Shown piece by piece: positions 15,671 to 24,063 of a stretch of DNA of 64,000 nt. The stretch is from Polaromonas sp. GTDB taxonomy: Bacteria; Pseudomonadota; Gammaproteobacteria; Burkholderiales; Burkholderiaceae_C. The position numbers and the translations under genes are program-made. The DNA lies in contig NZ_JAQSDN010000036.1 of the NCBI RefSeq assembly GCF_029945925.1, positions 1 to 64,000 of the forward strand, given 5' to 3'. The notes beneath the pieces were generated by a model. That model searched no databases. It was not told the DNA's origin and saw only the letters and a list, made by a program, of their open reading frames with translations. Each line of letters starts with the position of its first letter. Position 1 is the stretch's first letter.

Positions 15671-16588
15671 TTATCGCACCAATTCAGGGCCCAACTTGGC
15701 ATTAAAAGTGTGCAGACCCGCGAGCAGCGCCGGGTAGGCCGCGTTGACGGCATCGGGCGCGCCCTTGACGCCGAGCTCGATGTGCCGGCCGTACTCGGGG
15801 TGGTCCACACTCGGCAGGCTGAACACCTTGACCCCGCTGTGGCGGGCCTCTATGGCCAGCATCAGTGGTGTCAACGCAGCCTCCATGGACCCCATCACGA
15901 TCACCGACTTTTCCGCGTAGGCCAATTTTTGGTGCAAGCCGGCATAGTGCGTGTCCAGCAGCCATTCGACCATGGGCCAGGCCATGACCGGAAACCCTGG
16001 CATGAAATGAAGACCCCCACGCTCCCCCACTGCGTGTGGGTCGCTGCCCCCCGAGGGGGCCGCTGCGCCTGCGGCCGGGCTAAGCCCGTTCCGCGGCCCC
16101 GGCTGAATTAAAGAATCCACAAAGCAGCTGAAGCCGGGGATCTTGTTATAGGGATTGGGAATGATGGCGGCGCCTGCCGGAAACATGCCCATGTTCAGGC
16201 GGTGGATGTTGTCGTGCCGGTCCGGCTCATAGGGCACGCCCTGCTCTCTGGCGATGTCCTGCATGCGCTCCCGGATCAGGCGCTCGGCCTCGGGGAGCAG
16301 CGCCAGCTCCACACCCAGCGCCCGCGCGGCGCACTGGCGGGTATGGTCGTCCGGCGTGGCGCCAATGCCGCCGGTGCAGAAGACCACATCACCCGTGGCG
16401 CGGGCGGCGGCGAAGGCGCGCGCCAGCGTGGCCGTGATGCGTTCGGGGTCGTCGCCCACGTAGTCGGCATAACTGAGCGGCAGGCCACGTGCCGCCAGCA
16501 GCTCGATGACCTTGGGCAGGTGTTTGTCGGCGCGTTTGCCCGACAGGATTTCGTCGCCGACGATGATGAGTCCGAAGTGTGTGGTCAT
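15671..16588 (-). CDS. CinA N-terminal-like / molybdopterin-binding (MoaB/Mog fold) protein with repeat insertion
   Basis: A 305-residue protein of the competence-damage/CinA N-terminal family (COG1058), molybdopterin-binding-like fold. It opens with 'FGLIIVGDEILSGKRADKHLPKVIELLAARG' and carries 'VVFCTGGIGATPDDHTRQ', 'NPYNKIPGFS' and 'FMPGFPVMAWPMVEWLLD'. Between 'IPGFSCFVDS' and 'GLHFMPGF' it has ~40 residues rich in Gly/Ala/Pro/Ser that correspond exactly to a GC-rich dispersed repeat (16010-16110). In relatives as recalled, this junction is short. The start MTTHFG was chosen because the 32 upstream residues are non-conserved. Whether the enzyme still folds is uncertain. Confidence 0.83.
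   Translation of the reverse strand: MTTHFGLIIVGDEILSGKRADKHLPKVIELLAARGLPLSYADYVGDDPERITATLARAFAAARATGDVVFCTGGIGATPDDHTRQCAARALGVELALLPEAERLIRERMQDIAREQGVPYEPDRHDNIHRLNMGMFPAGAAIIPNPYNKIPGFSCFVDSLIQPGPRNGLSPAAGAAAPSGGSDPHAVGERGGLHFMPGFPVMAWPMVEWLLDTHYAGLHQKLAYAEKSVIVMGSMEAALTPLMLAIEARHSGVKVFSLPSVDHPEYGRHIELGVKGAPDAVNAAYPALLAGLHTFNAKLGPELVR
16010..16110 (+). repeat. GC-rich dispersed palindromic repeat, short form (copy B), inside a coding sequence
   Basis: It reads AGACCCCCACGC ... GCGGCCCCGGCTGAATT, sharing ends with copies A, C and D and the central CCGAGGGGGCCGCTGCGCCTGCGG block. Unlike the others, it lies inside the CinA-like gene and keeps the frame open. On the minus strand it translates as a low-complexity stretch of about 35 residues. 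Confidence 0.75.
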
Positions 16589-16604
16589 GGGAAAAACAGG
16601 AACG

Positions 16605-17531
16605 TCATGGCAGGGAACCGGGCCGGCCATCCGGCGCACCGAGTGTCGGCGCAGGCCCCGCGGGGCCTTGGGGCAGGAGTTCATCCGCTATCGTTTCAAT
16701 AGCATCTTGCGCAAGAGGGTCGGGAGCTGGGGCATTGTTCTGCTTGCGAAGCTGCTCCAGCGCCGCCAGGCAGTAGTGGGAAAACCAGAGGGATGAAAAG
16801 GCAAACACCAGGGTGTAGATCCAGATCGCCACCGGCACGAGGATGGGCGCCATGGCGACAAACATCGCCCCCGAGGCCCAGATCAGGCTGGGCGCGGCGC
16901 CCAGGTAGCCGCTGAGCACGCCGATGCCCAGCAGGCTGCCGCGGTAGCGGCGAAAAAGCTCGCGCCGTTCCTCGGCACTCGCATGATCGACCAGCGCGTC
17001 GTAGGCCATCACGCGGTAGGTCAGCCAGCCCCAGATCAGCGGCGGCAGGATCAGTATCAGCGGCGGAACCAGCCACAGCGGCATCGAGACGACCAGCGCG
17101 ATAGCGGCCAGCAGGGTCGAGCTGAGCGACCAGAGCGCGCTCGCCACGAATGAGCCGCCTTTTTTCCGCTCCAGCAGCGGAAAGCGGCGCTCGGCCACCA
17201 GCGCCACCATGGCCGGCGTCATCAGCAGCGCGACAAACAGCAGCGCGGCAATCACGATCACCGGAATCGCCATGAAAAGCAGCAGCGCCGGCGCCAGCAC
17301 CACCCGCAGGTTGCCCAGCCCCAAGCCCTCCAGCCAGCGCGCCATAGTGCTTAGCAGCTCATAACTTTCCAGGCCGCTGCGCACGGCGGCCAGGGCGTCT
17401 TCCCAGAAGAAGTAGCCCACCCCGAGCGAGATGACGACCATGATGATCAGCGGCAAAAATGACAGCGCAATCACCCGGGGGTGCAGGCAGTACATGGTTG
17501 CGCGCCAGAACGAATCAAGAAGCTTGTTCAT
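16605..17531 (-). CDS. EI24-domain / CysZ-like membrane protein
   Basis: A 308-residue inner-membrane protein with about four to six hydrophobic segments. The N-terminal 'MNKLLDSFWRATMYCLHPRVIALSFLPLIIM' matches the EI24/CysZ family, followed by the long re-entrant 'VVLAPALLLFMAIPVIVIAALLFVALLMTPAMVALVAERRFP' segment and 'PLIWGWLTYRVMAYDALVDHAS'. CysZ is a sulfate channel; in Burkholderiales this family's role is unknown. The C-terminus includes residues encoded by a truncated GCTAT...ATAGC repeat ('AIETIADE'). It ends 16 bp before the start of the CinA-like gene, so the two are probably co-transcribed. Confidence 0.82.
   Translation of the reverse strand: MNKLLDSFWRATMYCLHPRVIALSFLPLIIMVVISLGVGYFFWEDALAAVRSGLESYELLSTMARWLEGLGLGNLRVVLAPALLLFMAIPVIVIAALLFVALLMTPAMVALVAERRFPLLERKKGGSFVASALWSLSSTLLAAIALVVSMPLWLVPPLILILPPLIWGWLTYRVMAYDALVDHASAEERRELFRRYRGSLLGIGVLSGYLGAAPSLIWASGAMFVAMAPILVPVAIWIYTLVFAFSSLWFSHYCLAALEQLRKQNNAPAPDPLAQDAIETIADELLPQGPAGPAPTLGAPDGRPGSLP
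16688..16715 (+). repeat. Partial dispersed GCTAT/ATAGC repeat in a gene 3' end
   Basis: GCTATCGTTTCAATAGC is identical to the left half of the repeat at 21641, followed by a diverged TTGCGC block. It lies inside the last ~25 codons of the EI24-type gene and is translated there. Confidence 0.5.
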
Positions 17532-17560
17532 GAAGGAAGTGTAGCCCCCACGCTGTATAA

Positions 17561-17745
17561 AAGCCCCCACGGTCGCTCACTGCGTGTAGCTCCCTGCACC
17601 TTGCAGGCCGCCGCTCGCCAGAGGCTTCTCTTCTGATGCCTGTCCAAACCGGCTCAAGCAGGTTCGGAGCCGCAGGCATCAGCCCCCCGAGGGGGCCGCT
17701 GCGCCTGCGGCCCGGCAAAGCCGGTTCCGCGGCCCCTGCTGGCAT
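17561..17745 (+). repeat. GC-rich dispersed palindromic repeat, long form (copy C)
   Basis: About 185 bp, from AAGCCCCCACGG to GCGGCCCCTGCTGG, filling the gap between the EI24 and sterol-desaturase genes. Besides the ends and CCCGAGGGGGCC centre it has an extra middle segment (AGCTCCCTGCACC ... CATCAG) that is shared with copy D but lacks a counterpart in copies A and B. Confidence 0.75.
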
Positions 17746-17769
17746 GGAATCCGTGGTCGAGCGAATGGA

Positions 17770-18738
17770 TCAGGCTTTGCCGATCAAGCGCTTCAGCCCC
17801 AGCCATTGCTGCGACCAGAAACCGTGGCCGTAGTCGCGCGACTGCTCGACCTGGTCGCGTATGCCGGTCGGGTCGTAACGCTGCTCGAAGTTGGCGGTGC
17901 CGAAAAGCACGTCCCAGCAGGGCAGCAAGACCCCGAAGTTGTGGCCTCGGGCCGTGTTTTTGCCCGCCGCCTCATGGCCGATGCCTATGCTGTGGTGCAT
18001 CCGGTGAAAACGCGGGCTGACCCACAGGCGCTCGCCCACCTGCCCAAACCAGAGCCGCACATTGGCATGCTGCAGGCTTTCGCTGAGCTGGGTCAGGGCC
18101 ACGATGGCGATGAACTGGCCGGGTGCCACGCCGATCAGCTGCGCGGCCAGCACCAGCAGGCAGTCGACCGCGATGTCGTCGAGCAGGTGGTTGCGGTTGT
18201 CGCTCCACATCGTCATCTGGCGCTGCGCATGGTGCAGCGAGTGCAAGCGCCACCAGACACCCCACTGGTGCTGGCCGCGGTGGATCCAGTAGCCCAGGAA
18301 GTCAAACGCCACCAGGTAAATCAGGAAGCTGGCCACCGCGCCATCGGTGACGCCGGGCCAGAGCTGGTCCAGGTGAAAAGTGCCGTAGCCGGCGGTGCGC
18401 AGAACACCGAACAGTTCGTCAAAGACCGGCTCCAGCGTCAGAAACAAGGCAATGCGGAACAGGCCCAGCCGGTGGATCAGGGTGTAGAGGATATCGGTGC
18501 GCACGGTCGCGCGGTCCCGCACCGGCTCCACCGGTCGCCAGCGCTGCAGCGGGCCGAACACCGCCAGCAGCACCAGGATCTGGATGGCGCCGACCATGAA
18601 CCAGGCCGTCCCCACAAAGGCGTCCTCCAGAAAGTTGGCCAGGCCCAGCGCGAACAGGGCCGGCTGCACCACGGCCTCGAACAGCCATTGCTGCACGGCA
18701 GAAAAGCCGTTGCTCACCGCGTTGATCAAGCTGTCCAT
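17770..18738 (-). CDS. Sterol desaturase / fatty acid hydroxylase superfamily protein
   Basis: A 322-residue membrane di-iron oxygenase. Hydrophobic segments lie at ~20-40, 50-75, 95-115 and 150-165. The eight-histidine motif set is visible: 'HRGQHQWGVWWRLHSLHHAQRQM' (HxxxH and HxxHH types) in the middle and 'FHRMHHSIGIGHEAAGKNTARGHNFG' in the C-terminal part. Family members hydroxylate or desaturate sterols and fatty acyl chains; the substrate is unknown. Start set at MDSLINAVS; the frame continues upstream into the next gene without family sequence. The starts and stops suggest an operon with the polysaccharide deacetylase gene just upstream. Confidence 0.85.
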   Translation of the reverse strand: MDSLINAVSNGFSAVQQWLFEAVVQPALFALGLANFLEDAFVGTAWFMVGAIQILVLLAVFGPLQRWRPVEPVRDRATVRTDILYTLIHRLGLFRIALFLTLEPVFDELFGVLRTAGYGTFHLDQLWPGVTDGAVASFLIYLVAFDFLGYWIHRGQHQWGVWWRLHSLHHAQRQMTMWSDNRNHLLDDIAVDCLLVLAAQLIGVAPGQFIAIVALTQLSESLQHANVRLWFGQVGERLWVSPRFHRMHHSIGIGHEAAGKNTARGHNFGVLLPCWDVLFGTANFEQRYDPTGIRDQVEQSRDYGHGFWSQQWLGLKRLIGKA

Positions 18739-18742
18739 GCTG

Positions 18743-19603
18743 CTATTTTGCCGCGGGCGCCGTGGCCGGCCCGCTGGCAGCCACCCAGCTCTTGTAGCGC
18801 GGGTGCTCGCGCAGCGTCGCAAAACAGAAGCCGCGTTCCTTCAGCCCGACGATCAGCGGCTCCAGTACGGCGGGAGCCCAGGGGTCCTGGCGCGACCAGA
18901 TGCCCAGGTGGGCCAGCAAAATGTCGCCCGGCCGAATGTCCCGCAGCGCCTTTTTCAGCAGCAGGTCATTGGGGTAGGGGCCGCTGGGCAATTCGTCACC
19001 CAGAAAACCGGCGGGCGACCAGCCCACATGCTCATAACCGCAGGCCTTGGCCGCCGCCAGCAAGGCCGGCGAGGTCTTGCCGCCCGGTGCCCGGAACAGC
19101 GGCAGCGGCTTCTTGCCGGTGATGGCCTCCAGCCGCGCGCCGGCACGGCCGATCTCCTCGCAGTACTGCGCGGCCGTCCAGGTGAACTCCCGGCCTTCGG
19201 ACGGACCGGCCGAGGGTTTGATGCGGAATTGTGTCGGCCCGCCCGCCGCCGGCCGTACGTCGGCGCGCCAGTAGCTGTGCTCCCAGGTGTGGGAAGCGAA
19301 TTCATGGCCCTCGGCGCCGCGCGCCTTCCACCAAGGCGCCCAGGCCGCGCCCAGGCTGCCGTCCCCGGTTTTTGTCCGCTCGTTGGCGGCAAAAAAAGTG
19401 ACCTTGACCTGGTGTTTGTTGAGAATGTCCGCGATCAGCGGCGCCACGTCCATGTGGCCGGTGTCCAGCGTCAGGTACACCGGTTTGCCGGGCTTGTCTT
19501 GCGCATCAAAACAGCCTTCAGCCCTTACGGGACGGACGCTAGCAGCTATGAAAACTATAGCAATCAAGAGCGCAACGAGCGACCGAGCTGTTCTCCCATT
19601 CAA
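18743..19603 (-). CDS. Secreted polysaccharide deacetylase (NodB homology), start uncertain
   Basis: A 286-residue protein. A signal peptide ('LVALLIAIVFIAASVRPVRA') precedes a NodB-type domain: 'PVYLTLDTGHMDVAPLIADILNKHQVKVTFFAAN' (first motif with catalytic Asp), 'GHEFASHTWEHSYW' (H-x-x-x-x-H metal triad), 'LPLFRAPGGKTS' (R-APGG), 'GWSPAGFLGDE' and 'GDILLAHLG'. Such enzymes deacetylate N-acetylglucosamine polymers at or beyond the cell envelope. No ATG precedes the signal peptide in frame; a TTG at 19603 is the best start, next to repeat copy D. Bases 19504-19557, coding for much of the signal peptide, match the dispersed GCTAT/ATAGC repeat. Confidence 0.78.
   Translation of the reverse strand: MNGRTARSLVALLIAIVFIAASVRPVRAEGCFDAQDKPGKPVYLTLDTGHMDVAPLIADILNKHQVKVTFFAANERTKTGDGSLGAAWAPWWKARGAEGHEFASHTWEHSYWRADVRPAAGGPTQFRIKPSAGPSEGREFTWTAAQYCEEIGRAGARLEAITGKKPLPLFRAPGGKTSPALLAAAKACGYEHVGWSPAGFLGDELPSGPYPNDLLLKKALRDIRPGDILLAHLGIWSRQDPWAPAVLEPLIVGLKERGFCFATLREHPRYKSWVAASGPATAPAAK
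19504..19557 (-). repeat. Dispersed GCTAT/ATAGC repeat encoding a signal peptide
   Basis: On the minus strand the blocks are GCTATAGTTTTCATAGC, TGCTAGCGTCCG, TAAGGGCTGAAGGC and TGTTTTGATGC, the same order as in the copies at 10129 and 21641. It is translated in frame as 'AIVFIAASVRPVRAEGCFDA', the hydrophobic core and cleavage region of the deacetylase. Confidence 0.65.
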
Positions 19604-19781
19604 GCAGGGGCCGCGGGTCTGGCTTCGCCAGCCCGCAGGCGCAGCGGCCCCCGAGGGGCTGGAGCCTGCGGCTCTAAAGCTGCCTGCGCAGCTTTGGACA
19701 GGCGACAGAAGCGAAGCCTCCGGCGAGCGGCGGCCTGCAAGGCCTCGGGAGCTACACGCAGTGAGCGACCGTGGGGGCTCA
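19598..19781 (-). repeat. GC-rich dispersed palindromic repeat, long form (copy D)
   Basis: Ends and middle match copy C (17561-17745) in the opposite orientation. It fills the space between the deacetylase start and the end of the beta-propeller gene; the stop codon of that gene (TGA read on the minus strand) lies at its very edge. Confidence 0.75.
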
Positions 19782-20786
19782 CTGTCTAGCGGCGTGATCC
19801 AGCGTCCAGACACCATGAGGGCTCTTTCCAACATTGACCTGGCGCACCACCTTGCGGCTGGCCATGTCGATCACCGTGAGTTTGCGCGCCCAGCGCGAGG
19901 TGACATAAATGAATTTTCCGTCGCGCGAGACATCCATGCAGTCGGGCCCGCCGGGCGCCGGGTAAACATCCACCACGGCCATGGTCTGCAGGTCGATCTT
20001 GCTGATGCTGTTGCCCACCCGGTTGCTGACGAGCACATGGCGGCCGTCGCCCAGCGCGCGAAAGGCATGGGCGCCCGCACCGGTCTTGATGAGGCGGGTG
20101 CGCTGCGGCTGCTTGCCGCTCACGTCGTAGACCTCGACCGAGTCGCTGCCGGTCAGTCCGACCAGCAGGAATTTGTCGTCGGCCGTGCCGAACACGTCGG
20201 CGGGCGTCAGACCCGTCGGCGTGCGCCACTTGACAGTCTGGGTGGCCAGGTCGATCGCGATCAGCTCGTCGCTGTCCTGCATCGACGAATACACCGTGGT
20301 GCTTTTGCTGTCTATCCACAAATGGCTGGGTGTCTTGCCGGTGGGGATACGCTTGACCAGGGTGACATCGGTGCCATCCCATCGGTAGATGTCGATGTGG
20401 TTGAGCCGGTTGGCCGCCGTGACAAACCACTTCATGTCGGGCGAAAAACGCAGGTGGTAAGGGTCGATGATGCCGCGCACCACCCGCTGGACGTCGGCGG
20501 TCCGGGGGTCTATGAAGGTCAGCGTGTCGGACAGGGCGTTGGCCACGATCACCGATTTTTCGTCAGGCGTGAGGTACAGGTGGTGCGGCTGCTTGCCGGT
20601 GGGAATGCGCCGGGTTTCCGTCCAGTCGACCGGATTGATGACGCTGACGCTGTCACTGAGCGAATTGAGCACCAGCAGGGGCATGGTCTGGGCCACGGCC
20701 GGGACAGCGGCTGCGCCCAGACAGGTGCACAGGACGGCGGCAAACAAACGGAAGGGGAAATTCACGCAGCGGCTTTCTTCGGACAA
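19779..20786 (-). CDS. YncE-type beta-propeller (YVTN repeat) exported protein
   Basis: A 335-residue protein with an N-terminal signal peptide ('FAAVLCTCLGAAAVPAVAQ') and seven ~42-residue repeats of the YVTN type, for example 'LLVLNSLSDSVSVINPVDWTETRRIPTGKQPHHLYLTPDEKSVIVAN' and 'FIYVTSRWARKLTVIDMASRKVVRQVNVGKSPHGVW'. A periplasmic seven-bladed propeller is predicted. YncE-like proteins are reported as metal- or DNA-linked periplasmic factors of unclear function. The stop codon sits at the edge of repeat copy D. Confidence 0.85.
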   Translation of the reverse strand: MSEESRCVNFPFRLFAAVLCTCLGAAAVPAVAQTMPLLVLNSLSDSVSVINPVDWTETRRIPTGKQPHHLYLTPDEKSVIVANALSDTLTFIDPRTADVQRVVRGIIDPYHLRFSPDMKWFVTAANRLNHIDIYRWDGTDVTLVKRIPTGKTPSHLWIDSKSTTVYSSMQDSDELIAIDLATQTVKWRTPTGLTPADVFGTADDKFLLVGLTGSDSVEVYDVSGKQPQRTRLIKTGAGAHAFRALGDGRHVLVSNRVGNSISKIDLQTMAVVDVYPAPGGPDCMDVSRDGKFIYVTSRWARKLTVIDMASRKVVRQVNVGKSPHGVWTLDHAARQ

Positions 20787-20859
20787 CCAGCAAGTTTACT
20801 GGCAGGCCTTTATCAACGCGCCAGGGGCCCGGTCCGCTTACATCCCTTACGATGAGGTG

Positions 20860-21639
20860 ATGAGTTTTGTTGAGATCGCCGGCACACGGCTTGAAGTGCA
20901 GTCCATCGCCGGATCGGCAGGCCTGGCGCCTATTGTTTTTCTGCACGAAGGCCTGGGCTCGGTCAGCCTGTGGACCCAGCGCGGGCGCAACTGGCCCGAA
21001 GCAGTCTGCCAGGCCGCCGGCCGTGCCGGCCTGGTGTATTCGCGGCGCGGCTACGGCCGGTCCGACCCCGTGCCCGATGTGCGCGGCACCGGCCGCCTGG
21101 CGCCCGACTACATGCACCGCGAGGCCTGGGAGGTGTTGCCGGCCCTGCTCGCCAGCCAGGGCATCCACCAGCCCGTGCTGCTGGGCCACTCGGACGGCGC
21201 GAGCCTCGCCCTGCTCCATGCGAGCCGGCACCCGGTGAGCGCCGTCATCGTCATGGCGCCGCACCTGATGGTCGAGGACATCGCCGTGCAGGCGATTGGC
21301 GAAGCAACGGCTGCCTTTGAGTCCGGAGGATTGCGGGAAAAACTGGCCCGCCACCATGCCGATGTGGACAGCGCCTTCTGGCAGTGGAACGACGTCTGGC
21401 TGTCGACCGGCTTTCGCAGCTTTGACATCCGGCCCGACTGCCGCCGCATCAGCGCGCCGCTGCTGGCCATCCAGGGGCTGGGCGACGAATACGGCAGCAT
21501 GGCGCAGCTCGATGAGCTGGCCCTGGCCGCGCCGCAGACCGTGCAGTTGCGGCTGTCAGCTTGCGGCCATTCGCCGCAACGCGACCAGCCCGACCGGACG
21601 CTGGAAGCGCTTGCCGCTTTCCTGCAGCCGCTGCCGTGA
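20860..21639 (+). CDS. Alpha/beta-fold hydrolase
   Basis: A 259-residue soluble hydrolase. Nucleophile elbow 'GHSDGASLALLHA' (G-x-S-x-G) with S at about residue 109; oxyanion region 'FLHEGLGSVSLW' at 29-40; catalytic Asp candidates in 'AIQGLGDEYG'; catalytic His in 'SACGHSPQRDQPD'. Cap-domain sequence between the nucleophile and 'GLGDEYG' is helical. The substrate is unknown; serine esterases, C-C hydrolases and haloalkane dehalogenases share this fold. Start ATG at 20860 with a GAGGTG ribosome site just upstream; divergent from the beta-propeller gene and followed by a dispersed repeat. Confidence 0.85.
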   Translation: MSFVEIAGTRLEVQSIAGSAGLAPIVFLHEGLGSVSLWTQRGRNWPEAVCQAAGRAGLVYSRRGYGRSDPVPDVRGTGRLAPDYMHREAWEVLPALLASQGIHQPVLLGHSDGASLALLHASRHPVSAVIVMAPHLMVEDIAVQAIGEATAAFESGGLREKLARHHADVDSAFWQWNDVWLSTGFRSFDIRPDCRRISAPLLAIQGLGDEYGSMAQLDELALAAPQTVQLRLSACGHSPQRDQPDRTLEALAAFLQPLP

Positions 21640-21640
21640 C

Positions 21641-21693
21641 GCTATCGTTTCAATAGCTACAAGCGCCCGTCAGATAAGGGCTAAAGGCAGTTT
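21641..21693 (+). repeat. Dispersed GCTAT/ATAGC repeat (copy 3)
   Basis: GCTATCGTTTCAATAGCTAC, AAGCGCCC, ATAAGGGCTAAAGGC and GTTTCCA follow one another directly after the alpha/beta hydrolase stop codon. Block order is identical to copy 1 at 10129-10182. Confidence 0.7.
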
Positions 21694-21721
21694 CCACCAT
21701 CAGACACGGGGTTTTTGGCAC

Positions 21722-22462
21722 TCAGCCAGCAATGGCCGCCAGGTCCTGCGCCGTCAGCCAGCGCCACTGGCCGGGTTTCAGATCGGCCGGCAGATCCAGC
21801 GACCCGATGCGCGAGCGGTGCAGGCCCGCCACGTCTTCGACCCGGTTGCCCACCGCCGCAATCATGCGTTTGACCTGGTGGTACTTGCCCTCGGTGATCG
21901 TCAGGCGCAAGGTCTGCTCGCCGGTTTTTTCGCAGGCCGCGGCCCGCACCGGCTTGGGGTCGTCGTCCAGCACCACGCCCCCCAGCAGTTTCTGGACCTG
22001 TTTGTCATCCACCGGGTGTTTGGCCGTGACCTCGTACACCTTGGGCACATGGTGCTTGGGTGAACTCATGCGGTGGATGAACTTGCCGTCGTCCGACAGC
22101 AGCAGCAGGCCGGTGGTGTCCTGGTCCAGCCGCCCGACCGCCTGCACACCGGCCGCCGCGCCGCCGCCGCGCTGGCGAATCTGCGCCGGCAGCAGGGTGT
22201 AGATGCTCGGGTAGGTGCTGGGTTTTTGCGAACACTCGTAGCCGGCCGGCTTGTGCAGCATCAGGTAGGCCTTCTCGTGGTATTCCCAGTCCACGCCCTG
22301 CACCGTGAACTTCAGCCCCTCCGCTACAAAATCCATAGCTGGCACCGTACAGGGGACGCCGGCTACGGCTACAAAACCCTGTTGAATCAGGCCGGCGCAG
22401 ACGCGCCGCGTGCCAAAACCCTGGGAGAAAAGAATGTCCTGCATTTGCATGTTTTTTGCCAT
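21722..22462 (-). CDS. rsuA: RsuA-type 16S rRNA pseudouridine synthase
   Basis: Isomerises a uridine of rRNA (U516 of 16S in E. coli RsuA). 246 residues: an S4-like N-terminal segment ('DILFSQGFGTRRVCAGLIQQGFVAVAGV') then the RluA/RsuA catalytic core. The catalytic loop 'VGRLDQDTTGLLLLSDDG' contains the invariant Asp; 'KVYEVTAKHPV' and 'EGKYHQVKRMIAAVGNRVEDVAGLHRSRIGSLDLPADLKPGQWRWL' are family motifs. Assignment to RsuA rather than RluE/RluF is based on size and overall pattern. The start is at MAKNMQMQD; the frame stays open for 18 more codons. Confidence 0.87.
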   Translation of the reverse strand: MAKNMQMQDILFSQGFGTRRVCAGLIQQGFVAVAGVPCTVPAMDFVAEGLKFTVQGVDWEYHEKAYLMLHKPAGYECSQKPSTYPSIYTLLPAQIRQRGGGAAAGVQAVGRLDQDTTGLLLLSDDGKFIHRMSSPKHHVPKVYEVTAKHPVDDKQVQKLLGGVVLDDDPKPVRAAACEKTGEQTLRLTITEGKYHQVKRMIAAVGNRVEDVAGLHRSRIGSLDLPADLKPGQWRWLTAQDLAAIAG

Positions 22463-22627
22463 GCGCCTATTGTCGCCCGGGCGGACACGGTCCCGGCCTA
22501 CCGCGCAACAGCCCATCGGCTTTCAGGGGTCGCTAGGACGTCTGGCTAAGCTTTTGCTGATCGATGCAAGGGACTCTGGCACGCCTGGCCGCGCCGTCCG
22601 CCGCATCACGGCCCCGTTTTCCGACCC

Positions 22628-23911
22628 ATGATGAAAAAATACCGCCCTGTGCTGACCATTCTGCTCACCTTCCTGATCACCGTGGCTGGCGTGCTGCTCA
22701 TCCTGAATTTCAGCACCGGGGAAACAAAGGTCAACCGCGAGCTGCCCCGCCTGTATGCCACGCAGGATCCCCAGTTCCGCCGCGCCATGGGCGCCCTGCT
22801 CGGCCCCGCCCTGGTGGGCGGCAACCGGGCCCGGGAGCTGCTCAACGGCGACCAGATCTTCCCCGCCATGCTGCAGGCCATCCACGGCGCGCAGCGCAGC
22901 ATCACCTTTGAAACCTACATCTACTGGTCAGGCGAGATTGGCAAGCAGTTTGCCGACGCGCTGGCAGAACGCGCCCGGGCCGGCGTGAAGGTACATGTGC
23001 TGCTGGACTGGGTCGGCAGCAGCAAGATCGACGCGTCGTTTTTGCAGGAAATGGAAGCGGCCGGCGTGGAGATCCGCAAGTTTCACAAACCGCACTGGTA
23101 CAACCTGGCGCGCATGAACAACCGCACCCACCGCAAGCTGCTGGTCGTTGACGGCACAACCGGCTTCACCGGCGGCGTGGGCATTGCGCCCAAGTGGACA
23201 GGCGCCGGCCAGGACGCCGACCACTGGCGCGACTCCCATTTCCAGATCGAGGGCCCGGCCGTCGCCCAGATGCAGGCGGTGTTCATGGACAACTGGCTCA
23301 AGGTCACGGGCAAGGTGATGCACGGCGAAGCCTACTTCCCGGCCCTTCAGGCGGTCGGCAGCAGCGACGCCCAGGTGTTCTCAAGCTCACCCTCGGACGG
23401 CAGCGAAAGCATGCAACTGATGTACCAGCTGTCCATCACCGCGGCCGCGCGCAGCATCGACCTGTCGAGCGCCTACTTTGTCCCCGACGAGCTCACCACC
23501 CGGGCGCTGACCGATGCGTTGAAACGCGGCGTGAAGATCCGCATCATCACGCCGGGAGAAATCATCGACACCGACACCGTGCGTGCGGCGTCGCGCGGCA
23601 GCTGGGGGCCGCTGCTGCAGGCCGGCGCGCAGATCCACGAGTACCAGCCCACCATGTACCACTGCAAGGTCATGATCGTGGACCAGTTTCTGGTCTCGGT
23701 CGGCTCGACCAACTTCGACAACCGCTCCTTCCGCCTCAACGACGAAGCCAACCTCAATGTCTACGACGAAACCTTTGCCGCACGGCAGACCCGGGTGTTT
23801 GAGGACGACCTGAAGCGCTCCCGGCAGATCACCTACGAGGAATGGGCCCGCCGCCCCCTGAAGGAAAAATTCATGGAACGGCTGGCTCTGCTGCTGGAGT
23901 CCCAGCTTTGA
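22628..23911 (+). CDS. clsB: Cardiolipin synthase B-like phospholipase D family protein
   Basis: A 427-residue transphosphatidylase-like protein. A short N-terminal membrane anchor (about residues 8-28) precedes two PLD catalytic domains. The first has HKD motif 'HRKLLVVDGTTGFTGGVG' (~residue 165); the second has 'YHCKVMIVDQFLVSVGSTNFDNRSFRLNDEANLNVY' near residue 340. Both HxKxxxxD motifs and the SxN segments are intact, so the protein is expected to be active. Family function is conversion of phosphatidylglycerol to cardiolipin or a related transfer. The gene ends a core-like stretch, before the cyclase gene. Confidence 0.88.
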   Translation: MMKKYRPVLTILLTFLITVAGVLLILNFSTGETKVNRELPRLYATQDPQFRRAMGALLGPALVGGNRARELLNGDQIFPAMLQAIHGAQRSITFETYIYWSGEIGKQFADALAERARAGVKVHVLLDWVGSSKIDASFLQEMEAAGVEIRKFHKPHWYNLARMNNRTHRKLLVVDGTTGFTGGVGIAPKWTGAGQDADHWRDSHFQIEGPAVAQMQAVFMDNWLKVTGKVMHGEAYFPALQAVGSSDAQVFSSSPSDGSESMQLMYQLSITAAARSIDLSSAYFVPDELTTRALTDALKRGVKIRIITPGEIIDTDTVRAASRGSWGPLLQAGAQIHEYQPTMYHCKVMIVDQFLVSVGSTNFDNRSFRLNDEANLNVYDETFAARQTRVFEDDLKRSRQITYEEWARRPLKEKFMERLALLLESQL

Positions 23912-24063
23912 CAGAAGCAGCAGAAGCGGGCGGGTTGCTGGCGGGCACGACAAAACCGCCTGCGCGAGTTCATACACCCCCTGCGCCCTGCCTCCGTTAC
24001 TTTGATGGACTGATGTCTTGAGCTTCGCTGACCCGATAATGACGTGAACTCTATTCCCATGTC

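Noticed and set aside
17806..19789. Plus-strand frames opposite the sterol desaturase and deacetylase genes
   Set aside because: Opposite strand carries clear motif-rich enzymes; the plus frames are histidine/glutamine-rich artefacts.
22321..22385. Another copy of the short dispersed repeat inside the RsuA-type gene
   Set aside because: Block order is only weakly kept; similarity is too diverged to claim.
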